From Ga0077527 sp964433345 (lineage in GTDB: Bacteria > Pseudomonadota > Gammaproteobacteria > Burkholderiales > SG8-41), in the NCBI GenBank assembly GCA_964433345.1, contig CAYSQJ010000001.1, forward strand, positions 496,001-560,000: a stretch of 64,000 nt of DNA, in the 5' to 3' direction. The notes under the pieces were generated by a model. That model did not search any database and was not told where the DNA came from. It saw only the letters and a list, made by a program, of their open reading frames with translations. A program made the position numbers and the translations under genes. This document shows positions 8,519 through 17,483 of this stretch, piece by piece. Each line of letters starts with the position of its first letter. Position 1 is the first letter of the stretch.

Positions 8519-8573
8519 AAGTGCCGGATTGCAAGAGCCAACCCCGTTGACGTTATCAGTCAGCAAGAGCTGA

Positions 8574-8948
8574 TCAGAATAGTTTTTTGTTCACAGGCAC
8601 GCGCTTGCAGTGAGCATTATCGCCGGTGACGGTTCCATCCATTCGATATATGCGCCAGCCGGTGACCACTTCCATGCTGTTTGGCTTGTATATCGTCCAT
8701 CCAATGGCATCAGAACCCCAATAAGCAATTTTCCGGATATACCCGTCGTAAAAGGTGCCATCAAGGGTGTACAGCGCGCCTTTGAGACGAACTGTTCTTT
8801 TCTCCCTGTCAACGATAATCGTTTCCCGCTGAAGCTTGTGCCTGTCAGTACTTGGCATTCTTAACATGCAATCGAGCACTACTTCGTCCTGCGCGAAAGC
8901 AGCTTTGGAAAAAAACACGGTGACCAGAATCAGTATGACCAGTTTCAT
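8574..8948 (-). CDS. small secreted protein of unknown function
   Basis: A 124-residue protein with a clear signal peptide (MKLVILILVTVFFSKAAFAQ, cleavage after AFA). The mature part has two cysteines and ends in LF. It shares architecture with the next gene upstream (8995-9468): a DC/KC near the mature N-terminus, an R..T.I block, a GW before the C-terminal third, C-x-R near the end and a terminal LF. The two look like diverged tandem duplicates. Base composition is visibly lower in GC than the surrounding genes, suggesting acquisition. No family was recognised. Confidence 0.7.
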   Translation of the reverse strand: MKLVILILVTVFFSKAAFAQDEVVLDCMLRMPSTDRHKLQRETIIVDREKRTVRLKGALYTLDGTFYDGYIRKIAYWGSDAIGWTIYKPNSMEVVTGWRIYRMDGTVTGDNAHCKRVPVNKKLF

Positions 8949-8994
8949 GGCGATCTTTTATGAATTTTCGGCTTGAATCAACGGGTAAACGTTT

Positions 8995-9456
8995 TCAGAA
9001 AAGCATCTCGCCCTCTTCCAGGCGAGAGCACTGACCGTCATAAGTTTCCCTCCGCTTTCCTTCGACCATGTTGTCCCAGGCAGTGAATTTTCCGGTTTTG
9101 CGGTCAATCCGTGTTTCCTCGATCCATCCGGAACTCAGTTTTGGCGTGGCTTGCTTCTGAAAAATCACCTCTGATTCGTTCCATTCTTTGACGTAAGTGA
9201 TCAATGCGTTATTTTGGGAAGATCGGCCTTTGTGAGTGTGATATCCAGTGCCATGCCAATACACGGATCGACTTTTCGTATTTAAAAGTATGGTTGTTGT
9301 TCGTTCACGTGTAGAAGGATTGGGTAACCATCTGTATGTGCACTTCAACAGAATTTCGCCGGGGCCAAAAGTCGGCTTGGCCAAGGCGCTGGTCGCCAGT
9401 GCCATCAGGCCAACGACAAGAAATTGACTTGGATATTTTATGCTTGATATTTTCAT
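8995..9456 (-). CDS. small secreted protein, probable paralogue of the downstream gene
   Basis: About 153 residues from the ATG at 9456 (an alternative ATG four codons earlier exists at 9468). There is a hydrophobic signal region ending in SALAKP. The mature protein has KC near its start, SGWIEETRIDRKTGKF, and a C-terminal CSRLEEGEMLF that parallels CKRVPVNKKLF of the next gene. The gap between the two genes is 46 bp, so they form a small operon. GC content is low relative to the window. Function unknown. Confidence 0.65.
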   Translation of the reverse strand: MKISSIKYPSQFLVVGLMALATSALAKPTFGPGEILLKCTYRWLPNPSTRERTTTILLNTKSRSVYWHGTGYHTHKGRSSQNNALITYVKEWNESEVIFQKQATPKLSSGWIEETRIDRKTGKFTAWDNMVEGKRRETYDGQCSRLEEGEMLF

Positions 9457-9739
9457 GCGCACAGTCATACCAATGCGCTTGCCGGTATGTCAATACGGTT
9501 TACAGTTGGTTACCACACATCCATGGACGGCGGGGTCCTTGCGACGTATATGATTTCGCATGACGCCGACAGTCTGCGGTGCCATGGAGTGGAAGGCGGT
9601 TGAGTGTCTTGGGGCGCATTTCTTCCGCGCCATGGCGTCAGTGACATTGACGCGCATTTCCTGTGTTCAATGACTGTTTCGATTTCAATCCGGGCCAGGT
9701 CCGGCGCTGCATTGCTGACTTCACCAATGAGGATGTGCC

Positions 9740-11140
9740 ATGAAGCGGTACCTTAGCCTGCTTGCGCTTGCCGGAATTGCGCTGGCGTCTTCCCTGTGGG
9801 CGGCCGACTTTGCCCCTCATCCGGTCTGTCTCGATATCGACAGGCGCCAGTCCGTTCGGGATGGTTTTCTGGCGGCCCCCTTGCCCTTGAGCGATTGCGG
9901 TTCACGCAGCACAGCAGCCGCGCCTTACGACAACCTCGGTTTCAACAGCTACGACCGGCCGCGCGATGCCGCAGGTACGCCGACAGGGTCGGTTGGTTAT
10001 CAGCGCATCTCAGGAGATGACGGCGAGGTCCTGTATGTGTTGAGGGTGCATGGTGGTGGCAGCGGTGTGTTCACCGAGCTGCTGGTTGGTCGCGAGCGTC
10101 ATGAGTCAAGCCGTGTGGCCCTGATCGATGGGCGCGTGCATGGCCTGAGTTCGGAGTGCGATGGTCTTGTCGATGCGTGGACCGAACCCAACGGTCGCAT
10201 ACGCATGGTGCTGAACCTGTCCACTGCGGCAGTGTTGCAAGCCCTCGTCGCCCCGCGTGCGCAGCCCCCGAACGCCACGCGCGACGGGCCGACGCTGCGG
10301 GCACTGTTCGGGGAACGCGTGTTGTCAGTGGACGGCTCGGCAGGACGTTCCTGCCCGGTTTTTGCCGAGTACGAGCTCGATCCGAGCCTGCTTGAATGGC
10401 GTCTCGACAGCCTGCGGCTCGACATCAAGAACGATGCCGATAAAGAGGCACTCCTGGCCCTCGTCAAACGGGTGCCGGGTCTCGACGCAGACGGTGTGGC
10501 GATGCTGCTCGTGGATGAACTGGCGGCAGTGCGCGCTTCCTTGCTTGCCAGGTTGCCGCGCCCGAAAATCCTCCCGCGCGACGATACTGCGAGCGATGCG
10601 GACTTCGCTTCCTTCAGCGCCGCTCTGCGCCGAATTGTGCGTGAGCGCGACGTGGAAGCGCTGATCGGTATGACGCTGCCTGATGTCATGCTCAGCTTCG
10701 GCGGCAGTGGCGGGCACGCTGACCTGCGCGAGCGGCTGCGCAATCCGGTCACCGCCGCCGGATACTGGCGCGACCTTGGACGCATGCTGCAACTGGGCAG
10801 TGTGCGCATGGGCGCGGACACGTTCTGCGTGCCTTATCCCGGTTGCATCGACCTCAGTGCCCGCGACCCCTACAGCGTCCTGGTGGTGATACGCCCCCGT
10901 ACACCCTTGCTCGAGCAGCCGGATCCCCGGGCGCGCCGCTTGCGCATGCTCGATCTGGATATAGTGCGGCTATTCGATCAATTCGGCGAAGGCAACGACC
11001 GCTTCCGTCGTGTGCGCCTGTTTGACGGTGAAGTGGGCTACATCGACAGTGCCGCGCTGCGTTCTCCGCTGGATCTGCGCATGGAGGTGATGCGAGGCTC
11101 CGGTGGCTGGCGAATCCGCTCGATTGTCGAGGGTGATTGA
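9740..11140 (+). CDS. secreted protein of unknown function with C-terminal SH3-like domain
   Basis: A 466-residue protein with a signal peptide cleaved near SLWAADF (about residue 22); GAGGA precedes the ATG. The middle third is helical and Leu/Arg-rich (LALVKRVPGLDADGVAML). The C-terminal 90 residues contain VLVVIRPRTPLLEQPD, then VRLFDQF, then FRRVRLFDGEVGYIDSAALRS, a pattern of short strands and a GYID turn resembling bacterial SH3 domains. Because it is exported and carries an SH3-like module, a cell-wall-associated role is possible. It is followed after 27 bp by another small secreted protein gene on the same strand. Confidence 0.65.
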   Translation: MKRYLSLLALAGIALASSLWAADFAPHPVCLDIDRRQSVRDGFLAAPLPLSDCGSRSTAAAPYDNLGFNSYDRPRDAAGTPTGSVGYQRISGDDGEVLYVLRVHGGGSGVFTELLVGRERHESSRVALIDGRVHGLSSECDGLVDAWTEPNGRIRMVLNLSTAAVLQALVAPRAQPPNATRDGPTLRALFGERVLSVDGSAGRSCPVFAEYELDPSLLEWRLDSLRLDIKNDADKEALLALVKRVPGLDADGVAMLLVDELAAVRASLLARLPRPKILPRDDTASDADFASFSAALRRIVRERDVEALIGMTLPDVMLSFGGSGGHADLRERLRNPVTAAGYWRDLGRMLQLGSVRMGADTFCVPYPGCIDLSARDPYSVLVVIRPRTPLLEQPDPRARRLRMLDLDIVRLFDQFGEGNDRFRRVRLFDGEVGYIDSAALRSPLDLRMEVMRGSGGWRIRSIVEGD

Positions 11141-11167
11141 AGTTACTTGATACGGGGCATTTAATTC

Positions 11168-11464
11168 ATGAAACCACTGCTATTTCTTTTACTGCTGGCC
11201 GCCGCCGAAGCCGCCGCCGGGCAGCCCTGCGACGATGTGCTACGCCGTGCGGCCAATCTGCCCGAGCCCCCGCGCGCGCTTGAATTGCTCGGCGGATGTC
11301 TGGCTGCGCGCGCCGAGCCCGCCGTGCATCAGCGCGTGGCGCTGGAGATGGCGCGTATCTCCCTGCGCACAGGCGCCCACGATGATGCGGCGCGCTACCT
11401 CGACCTGCTCCGTGACATGTTGGAGGCGAATGACCTTCCGGTCAGCAAGCGCAAGGGTCAATAG
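11168..11464 (+). CDS. small secreted helical protein of unknown function
   Basis: 98 residues; the first 19 (MKPLLFLLLLAAAEAAAGQ) form a signal peptide, followed by a Cys pair (C21 and C42) and an alpha-helical segment with a TPR-like flavour (ARISLRTGAHDDAARYLDLLRDML). It lies 27 bp after the SH3-like secreted protein and is probably translated with it, so the two may act together in the periplasm. No known family was recognised. Confidence 0.6.
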   Translation: MKPLLFLLLLAAAEAAAGQPCDDVLRRAANLPEPPRALELLGGCLAARAEPAVHQRVALEMARISLRTGAHDDAARYLDLLRDMLEANDLPVSKRKGQ

Positions 11465-11494
11465 GGCTTTTTGGGGCTTGCGGGAGAGGCCGTT

Positions 11495-11797
11495 TTAATT
11501 GGGTTTACACATGGCGTGTGCGTAACCCTGACATTGCCACTTTGTGGAGCTGCCGCATCGCCTGCAGTTATCTGCGCCCGTCCGCAGGATGGTTACGCCT
11601 CCCTTGCAGTTGAGGGACCTCTTGAGGAAGTCATGGCCGGGCTTGGGCGCGTATCGGACTGCATCGTCCCGGTCTGCATAACATGTGCTGTGCCCCCGCA
11701 TGTGCACAATGGAATTTGCCTGAGCATGCGTCGCGGCAATCGAGAGTGCCAAGACGCAGCCAATCATGATTTTTTTTGTCAAGCTCATGTGCAGCAT
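11495..11797 (-). CDS. small cysteine-rich secreted protein of unknown function
   Basis: About 100 residues from the ATG at 11797. The N-terminus has a signal peptide (LTKKIMIGCVLALSIAATHAQA). The mature part is rich in Cys (HSTCYADR, LNCKGG, DNCRRCGS, WQCQGY, AMCKPN), giving six cysteines that could form three disulfides. It is convergent with the helical secreted gene ending at 11464 and lies just beyond the terminator of the ArgH-like gene. Local GC is lower than average. Longer in-frame starts exist up to 11884 but would bury the signal peptide. Confidence 0.55.
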   Translation of the reverse strand: MLHMSLTKKIMIGCVLALSIAATHAQANSIVHMRGHSTCYADRDDAVRYAPKPGHDFLKRSLNCKGGVTILRTGADNCRRCGSSTKWQCQGYAHAMCKPN

Positions 11798-11828
11798 TGT
11801 ATGTTCCCAGTGTTCGATTTGTTGTGTG

Positions 11829-11856
11829 AAAAGAAAAGGGGCGCGACTTGCGCCCC
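11829..11856 (-). terminator. intrinsic terminator after the ArgH-like gene
   Basis: Stem AGGGGCGC/GCGCCCCT with a five-base loop. On the minus strand it is followed by TTTTCTTTT, as expected for a Rho-independent terminator of the gene ending at 11957. Confidence 0.7.
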
Positions 11857-11956
11857 TCCGGATTGAAGAAATACAACACCTCATGTTGTCGTGTCAACGC
11901 CGAATTTTTCCTTCGGAGGGAATTGCGACGTGATCTTCCAGAATCAAATGTATGCG

Positions 11957-13408
11957 CTACAAAAAATCGGAAAATTTTCCGGAGAGCTCGGCCGTTGTTT
12001 TTTTGATGGCATCATTACGATTTGTTAACGAAATGGAATTGGAGCCCACATATTTCCTTGCGACAATCAACGATCTCTTCGTCTCTGGTATCTGTGGTCC
12101 GCCAATGCCTTTTCTTCCAAACACCATATCTTCCGCACTGATCACCTCGCGGAATTCCTGCTCCGTCAGCGGCAACTTGGCCTTGGCCTGTTCTTCGTAA
12201 ATCCGCTGCACCTCGGTAAATGGTATCTCCTGCAGCTTCAAGCCCTTCCCGCGCCCGTAATCCGTCAGCTTTGACGCGAAGTGATGCCCGATGCGGAAGG
12301 GCACTTCCGCTTTCTGCAGCAGGGCATCGGCGATCTCGGTGGTGGTGGAGTAGTCGGCGTGGACTTCCTCCAGCGCGCGAGCCTTGTTGACCACCACCGC
12401 ATCGACCACGCTGCCGAAGAGCCTGAAGACCGTCAGCGCGCGGGCATAGGGCACCGGATCGTACATGCGGTAGTCGAACATGCCGGTGCGGTTGTTGTGC
12501 GACACCCAGGTCATGGTCTGCATTTCGGAGAGCAGGATGCTTGACTGCGCGCGCAGTTGTTCGAGGGCGGCGGGGTTGCGCTTCTGCGGCATGATGCTGC
12601 TGGTGCCGGTGAGTTCGCCGGCGCCCAGCATGAACCAGGGCACCGGTTCGGCGTACTGGGCGTGCAGATCTTGCGCGAACATGCCCATTTCGACGGCGGC
12701 AATCGCCCAGGCGCTGGCGACGTCGAGCGCGCTGTCGATGGGCGCGAGGTGGTTGGCGTCGTAGGCGTTTTCGACCAGGCCGTCGAAACCCAACAGTTCA
12801 GCCAGGCGATTGCGGTCGAGCGGGAAGCTGGAGGTGGCCAGTGCCGCGGCACCCAGCGGACATTTGTTGACCCGCACATAGGCCTGCTGCAGGCGTTCGG
12901 TCGCGCGCGCGAGTGCGGATTCGAAGGCGAGCAGGTAATGCGCGAAGGTGGTGGGCTGCGCCTGCACGCCGTGGGTGTAGGCGGGGATGATGGTTTCGAT
13001 GTGTTCTTCGGCGCGTTTGAGCAGTTTTTCGCGCGCGGCGATCAGCGCTTCCGTGGTCTTGAGGATGCCGTCGCGCAGGTTCATGCGCGCGATGGTCGAG
13101 GCCAGGTCCTGCCGGCTGCGGCCGGTGTGCAGCCGCGAAGCCTCGGGCCCCGCCAGCGCGATCAGCCGCGGTTCGTAGTCGAGGTAGTCCGCGGACACGC
13201 GGGGCATGGTGTTGTTGGCGCCGGTTTTCTCGTTCTCGATCAGCTGGGCGATACCTTTGGCGATGCGCGCGGCGACGTCCTTGGGCACGATGCCGATCTC
13301 GGCCAGCATGACGATCGAAGCCTTGTTGATTTCGTCGAGCCATTCGATTGAACGGCCGCCACCGCGGAAGGTGGCGTTGATGTCGAGGGTGTTGTGGGTG
13401 TCGGTCAT
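11957..13408 (-). CDS. argH: argininosuccinate lyase (fumarase/aspartase superfamily)
   Basis: A 483-residue enzyme. Superfamily signatures: LHTGRSRQD (residues 93-101, substrate-binding region of ArgH), YTHGVQAQPTT (about 144-154, the catalytic His region) and TGTSSIMPQKRNP (267-279, the mobile loop with the catalytic Ser). The normal reaction splits argininosuccinate into arginine and fumarate in the cytoplasm. It is longer than the usual 460 residues and has Arg where MPQKKNP is the commoner form. No other arginine gene is nearby and the neighbours are catabolic, so it may be a paralogue acting on another substrate. Confidence 0.75.
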   Translation of the reverse strand: MTDTHNTLDINATFRGGGRSIEWLDEINKASIVMLAEIGIVPKDVAARIAKGIAQLIENEKTGANNTMPRVSADYLDYEPRLIALAGPEASRLHTGRSRQDLASTIARMNLRDGILKTTEALIAAREKLLKRAEEHIETIIPAYTHGVQAQPTTFAHYLLAFESALARATERLQQAYVRVNKCPLGAAALATSSFPLDRNRLAELLGFDGLVENAYDANHLAPIDSALDVASAWAIAAVEMGMFAQDLHAQYAEPVPWFMLGAGELTGTSSIMPQKRNPAALEQLRAQSSILLSEMQTMTWVSHNNRTGMFDYRMYDPVPYARALTVFRLFGSVVDAVVVNKARALEEVHADYSTTTEIADALLQKAEVPFRIGHHFASKLTDYGRGKGLKLQEIPFTEVQRIYEEQAKAKLPLTEQEFREVISAEDMVFGRKGIGGPQIPETKRSLIVARKYVGSNSISLTNRNDAIKKTTAELSGKFSDFL

Positions 13409-13551
13409 GGGTCTACTTTAAGCGAGATCGGTCAGTCGTCATTCCGGACGCGCATAGCGCGCCCCGAATGACGGTGTGTGTGGTGATCATCAACATAATT
13501 GAAAATCCGGGCTGGTCAACAAGACGAGTTGTTCGTATCCCCCTCACCCTA

Positions 13552-13577
13552 CCCTCTCCCCGCAAGCGGGGAGAGGG
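13552..13577. repeat. 12-bp perfect inverted repeat (CCCTCTCCCCGC type)
   Basis: CCCTCTCCCCGC and GCGGGGAGAGGG separated by AA, preceded by CTCACCCTA. This form of intergenic palindrome is common in high-GC proteobacteria. It lies 24 bp past the end of the 13601 gene and could also act as a transcript-end hairpin, though no T-run follows. Confidence 0.6.
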
Positions 13578-13600
13578 TAAGGTGCAGTTTGTTAAGTGTT

Positions 13601-14164
13601 TTATGTTCCTGCACCGTCCTTGTCCTTCGCTTCGCCGGCCCGCAGCCGTTTGTGCCACATCAGCAGCAGCGGCACGACGGCGCAGGAGCCGAGGAGGTAG
13701 CCGAGCAGTCCCAGCCAGTTGTTCATCTGCTGGCCGGTTTCGAGGTCGAAGGTTTCTCGGTAATCGATCAGGCGGCGGCCCTGCTGCTCGATCTGCCACA
13801 GACGGTTGCCGAAGTCGGGATGCGTTTCGTACCACAGCGTGACGGAACTGCCGCGGCGCAATGCGCGGCTCGCGCGATAGTATGGGCCGGGACCGTTCAT
13901 GCGGCTGCTGTCGATCACATACTCGGTGTTGGCCCCGCGCAGCCGGATATACAGGGTGTAGATGCTGGGGCCGCGGCCCACGTAGCGTGAGTCGATGCGC
14001 AGGCTGTCGATGATGCCCGAGACCTGGTGCAGATCGTCGCGGCCGGGGATGCTGTGGCTCTGCAGCGTCGACATCAGCAGCGCGATGCCGAGCACGCCCC
14101 ACAGCAGGCCGAAGAGCGCCGGACGGTGGCGCATCAGGAACTCGTTGTCGCGGAGGCGGTACAT
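13601..14164 (-). CDS. membrane protein of unknown function (DUF3592-like layout)
   Basis: 187 residues with a transmembrane segment near residues 15-33 and a second near 147-168, separated by an extracytoplasmic domain. That domain has VSGIIDSLRIDSR, YTLYIRLRGANTEYVID and GSSVTLWYETHP, a beta-rich pattern like DUF3592 proteins. The C-terminus is a short charged cytoplasmic tail. No enzymatic motif is visible and no operon partner. A copy of the dispersed AT-rich repeat lies about 35 bp upstream. Confidence 0.6.
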   Translation of the reverse strand: MYRLRDNEFLMRHRPALFGLLWGVLGIALLMSTLQSHSIPGRDDLHQVSGIIDSLRIDSRYVGRGPSIYTLYIRLRGANTEYVIDSSRMNGPGPYYRASRALRRGSSVTLWYETHPDFGNRLWQIEQQGRRLIDYRETFDLETGQQMNNWLGLLGYLLGSCAVVPLLLMWHKRLRAGEAKDKDGAGT

Positions 14165-14740
14165 CGGCAGTGGTAGCTGGTGTGTGCTGGCGACGGAATA
14201 TTAAAAATATCAATAAAATCAAATACTTATGAATAATCGCCGCAGCGATGCCGCACAAGCGGTGCGAAGCGTGCAGGCGTTTGTCCTCCGGGGGCGGGTC
14301 GCGCACGGGGCGCCGCGCCTCTTGTTGCGGGATGTCCCGAGAATAAACGCGGGCGCATCTGAATTCCAGCGCGGGCTTGTGACTGCACGGTGCTTAAAGG
14401 TCCTGACGCTTTGTGATGCCCCGGCAATCTGTTTGTCACTTTTCGCGCCCACGATTGGCGCTGCCAGGGATCACATGGCGGCGCGATGCGGCCCGGCGTT
14501 TGTGCCTGATTCACCTCTCTCGATGATGCGACCACTTGGTGGGCACTGCGCCTTGCCGCAGCGGCGCGTATGCCGCTAGACTGGCCTTGCTACCCGAAAA
14601 CAAAATCACAGCGGGAAAGTCAGCGGAGGAGGCGCCGCCTTGCCAGGGCAGCGCAAGCGCCAAGCATTTGTTCTGAAGCCTATCGCAGGCTGTTCAGCGT
14701 TCAACCGGCTCCAGTTTAAAAAGGACACGAGAGGACTTTC
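14165..14740. other. intergenic stretch with no supported gene
   Basis: Apart from the AT-rich repeat copy at 14201-14235, no feature is seen. The open frames here are short, lack Shine-Dalgarno sequences and have no recognisable protein pattern. The last 100 bp presumably hold the promoter of the sulfatase gene. Confidence 0.5.
14201..14235 (+). repeat. dispersed AT-rich element, copy 3
   Basis: Reads TTAAAAATATCAATAAAATC then AAATACTTATGAATA. It is the copy closest to the apparent consensus; it shares CAATAAAATCAA and CTTATG with the reverse complement of 46881-46917. Confidence 0.8.
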
Positions 14741-16282
14741 ATGAGCACTCGCAAGCCCAACATCATCCTGATCACTTCCGACCAGCAGCGCGCCGACTGC
14801 AACGGCTTCGAGAATCCCGACCTGAAAACGCCGCACCTCGACTGGCTGGCACGCGACGGCACGCGCTTCAATGCCTGCATGACGCCCAATCTGGTGTGCC
14901 AGCCTTCGCGCGCGTCGATGCTGACGGGCCTGCTGCCGCTGACCCACGGCGTGTGGGACAACGGCGTCGATCTCGATCCCAAGGTGGGTGAAAAGGGTTT
15001 CGCCGGCACGCTGGCGAAGAACGGTTACAGGACGGCGTTCATCGGCAAGGCGCATTTCGCGACCAAGGCGACCTTCGCGCCGACCGGCACGCCGGAGTGC
15101 AACAAGAGCCAGGCGAAATACGGGCCCGACTGGGTCGGCCCCTACATGGGTTTCCAGCATGTCGAGCTGTGCGTGCTCGGGCACACCCACCGCACGCGGC
15201 CGATGGACCGCCCGCCGATGGGCCATTACGAGCGCTGGTTCATCGCGCGCGGCAAGGATGAAGAAGGCTACAAGCTGTGGGCGCAGTCGACGCGCCCCGA
15301 AACCGGTGCCGCGCAGACCTGGAGCTCGGCGCTGCCGGTGGCCTGGCACAGCAGCACCTGGACGGCTGATCGCACCATCGACCTGCTGACTCACCACGAT
15401 CAGAGCCAGCCGCTGGCGATGTGGGTGTCTTTCCCCGATCCTCACCATCCTTTCGACTGTCCGGAACCGTGGAGCGGGCTATACGACCCGAAGAGCGTCA
15501 AGCTGCCCGAGCACCGCACCATGGATTTCGAGCGCCGGCCGTGGTGGCACAAGGCGCAGCTCGAGGGCACGCCGCAGCTCGCCGATCCGGAGATGCGCAA
15601 GTTCCGCGCCGAGGGCTCGCGCACGCCGGTGCAGACCGATGCGCAGCTCGCGGAAATGACCTCCAACTACTACGGCATGATTTCGCTGATCGACCACAAC
15701 GTCGGCCGCATCCTCGACAAGGTGCAGGACCTCGGCATGGCCGACAACACGCTGATCATCTACACCACCGACCACGGCGACATGCTCGGAAACCACGGAC
15801 TCTATTTGAAGGGGCCGACGCCGTACGAGGACCTGATGCGGGTGACCATGGTCGCGCGCGGCCCCGGTGTCGCCGCCGGCCGCGTGGTCAAGGAACCGGT
15901 GTCGACGCTGGACCTCGCGGCGACTTTCTACGACGCGGCGGGCGTGCAGGCGCCGCATGAACTGCAGGGACGCAGCCTGAAGCCGCTGCTCGAGGGCAAG
16001 GATGCGCCGCGCGAGGCGGCCTGGAGCGAGTGGCATGTGCATCCCTCGCGCTGCGGCGTCGGCCTGCAGCTGCGCACGGTGCGCACCAGGCGCTGGAAGT
16101 GCACCTTCGAGCTGGCTTCTGGTGCGGGCGAGATGTACGACCTCGAAAACGATCCGAAGGAAATGAACAACCTGTTTGACGATCCGGGCTACGCGAAAGT
16201 CAGGAAGGAAATGGAAGACCTGATGCGCGCGCGGCCGGGGAAGATTCTCGATCCGCTGCCGGAGCCGATCGGGATGGCTTGA
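14741..16282 (+). CDS. sulfatase (alkaline phosphatase superfamily)
   Basis: A 513-residue hydrolase. D14 (ITSDQQR) is a metal ligand; C53-Q-P-S-R57 is the C-x-P-S-R motif whose cysteine is converted to formylglycine, followed by the conserved ASMLTG. YTTDHGDMLGNHG near residue 345 supplies further metal ligands. GAGAGGA precedes the start. There is no signal peptide, as in cytoplasmic choline-sulfatase or arylsulfatase types, so a small organosulfate is the likely substrate. No formylglycine-generating enzyme gene is present in the window. A Bug receptor gene follows 128 bp later in the same direction and may feed substrate to it. Confidence 0.9.
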   Translation: MSTRKPNIILITSDQQRADCNGFENPDLKTPHLDWLARDGTRFNACMTPNLVCQPSRASMLTGLLPLTHGVWDNGVDLDPKVGEKGFAGTLAKNGYRTAFIGKAHFATKATFAPTGTPECNKSQAKYGPDWVGPYMGFQHVELCVLGHTHRTRPMDRPPMGHYERWFIARGKDEEGYKLWAQSTRPETGAAQTWSSALPVAWHSSTWTADRTIDLLTHHDQSQPLAMWVSFPDPHHPFDCPEPWSGLYDPKSVKLPEHRTMDFERRPWWHKAQLEGTPQLADPEMRKFRAEGSRTPVQTDAQLAEMTSNYYGMISLIDHNVGRILDKVQDLGMADNTLIIYTTDHGDMLGNHGLYLKGPTPYEDLMRVTMVARGPGVAAGRVVKEPVSTLDLAATFYDAAGVQAPHELQGRSLKPLLEGKDAPREAAWSEWHVHPSRCGVGLQLRTVRTRRWKCTFELASGAGEMYDLENDPKEMNNLFDDPGYAKVRKEMEDLMRARPGKILDPLPEPIGMA

Positions 16283-16410
16283 GTTTGGGGCCGGCATCGG
16301 GCGGGCTGGCTGGAAAAGAGGCAAAGGGGCGGCAGCAGCCGGAAGCGCAGCTGGAAAAATATGCGCGGCAGCAGCCTTCAAAACGTGGCTTTCATCCGAG
16401 GAGAAGGATC

Positions 16411-17370
16411 ATGCAGAAACTGATGGGCGGCATCCTGATGCTGGTGATTTGCGCGTCGGCCTGGGCGCAGCAGTGGCCGACGCGGCCGATACGGGTGATG
16501 GTGGGCTTTGCGCCGGGAGGCACTTCCGATGTCTCGGCGCGGGTGACCGCCGAGGTGCTGGCGCGGGAGCTCGGCCAGCAGGTGATCGTCGAGAACCGGC
16601 CCGGCGGTGCCGGCAGCATCGCCATCGAGGCGCTGATCCGCGCGCCCAAGGACGGCTACACCATCGTCGTCAACTCCGACTCGTCCTATTACCAGCCGGT
16701 GCTGAATCCCTCGCTGTCATACCGCTCCGAAAAGGACCTGCAGCCGGTGACGATACTGACCAACCAGCCGATCGTTATCGCGGTGCACCCGGCCCCTGGC
16801 TGGAAGTCGGTGGCCGATCTGCTGAAGGCGGCGAAGGCGCGCCCCGGCGAGATTTCGTACGGGCTGTCCTCGGCCACGGGAACACAGGCGGTGGCGGCGG
16901 GGGTGTTCTTCCGGGGCGTCGGCGTCAAGATGATCGGCGTGCCGTACAAGGGCGGCGGGCAGGCGGTGGTCGACCTGGTCAGCGGTCATGTGCCGGTGGC
17001 GGTGCTCGGATCGGCGCCGCTGATGCCGCATGTGAAGACCGGTCGCATCAAGCTGATCGCGGTGACCTCGGGCACGCGCTCGAAAGCGCTGCCCGACGTG
17101 CCGACGCTCGCGGAGCTGGGTTTCGGTTTCATGAACATGTCGCAGTGGTTCGGCGCCGTGTTGCCCATGGGCACGCCGGCGGACGTTGTGGAACGGCTGT
17201 CGGCGGCCTACAACAAGGCATTGGCTGATCCGCAGGCCCAGCAGCGCCTGTTCAACGCCGCGCTGGAGACTGTCGGCGGCACGCCGGACGAGATGGCGAA
17301 ACGGATGCGTGCCGAGATGGTGGTGTGGTCGAAGGCGGCGAAGGAAGCGGGGCTGGGCAAGGCGCGCTGA
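16411..17370 (+). CDS. Bug-type solute receptor (tripartite tricarboxylate transporter family)
   Basis: A 319-residue periplasmic binding protein. The start at 16411 follows GAGGAGAAGG and begins a signal peptide (MQKLMGGILMLVICASAWAQ). Mature sequence has the Bug landmarks WPTRPIRVMVGFAPGGTSD, ENRPGGAG, DGYT, HVPYKGGG in the form GVPYKGGGQAV, LPDVPTLAELG and a C-terminal GTPADVVERL. It follows the sulfatase gene, suggesting capture of an organic anion for that enzyme. No TctA/TctB membrane genes are nearby, so the receptor would have to use a distant transporter or act in signalling. Confidence 0.92.
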   Translation: MQKLMGGILMLVICASAWAQQWPTRPIRVMVGFAPGGTSDVSARVTAEVLARELGQQVIVENRPGGAGSIAIEALIRAPKDGYTIVVNSDSSYYQPVLNPSLSYRSEKDLQPVTILTNQPIVIAVHPAPGWKSVADLLKAAKARPGEISYGLSSATGTQAVAAGVFFRGVGVKMIGVPYKGGGQAVVDLVSGHVPVAVLGSAPLMPHVKTGRIKLIAVTSGTRSKALPDVPTLAELGFGFMNMSQWFGAVLPMGTPADVVERLSAAYNKALADPQAQQRLFNAALETVGGTPDEMAKRMRAEMVVWSKAAKEAGLGKAR

Positions 17371-17483
17371 AAGCGGTGTATTCTCTGCGGCTTGATATCC
17401 GCCGCTGACCCTTCCACCGATACCGTGAATCCGGCATCGCATGCCCGGGGCGGGTCCGGCGGAGCCACCCCGGGGAGCCTTGC

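Noticed and set aside
8364..8573. 69-residue open frame in the 8.3-8.6 kb gap
   Set aside because: No Shine-Dalgarno or protein pattern; it overlaps an inverted repeat and looks like non-coding sequence.
14229..14579. 116-residue open frame downstream of the AT-rich repeat
   Set aside because: No ribosome-binding site, no recognisable domain, composition unlike neighbouring genes.
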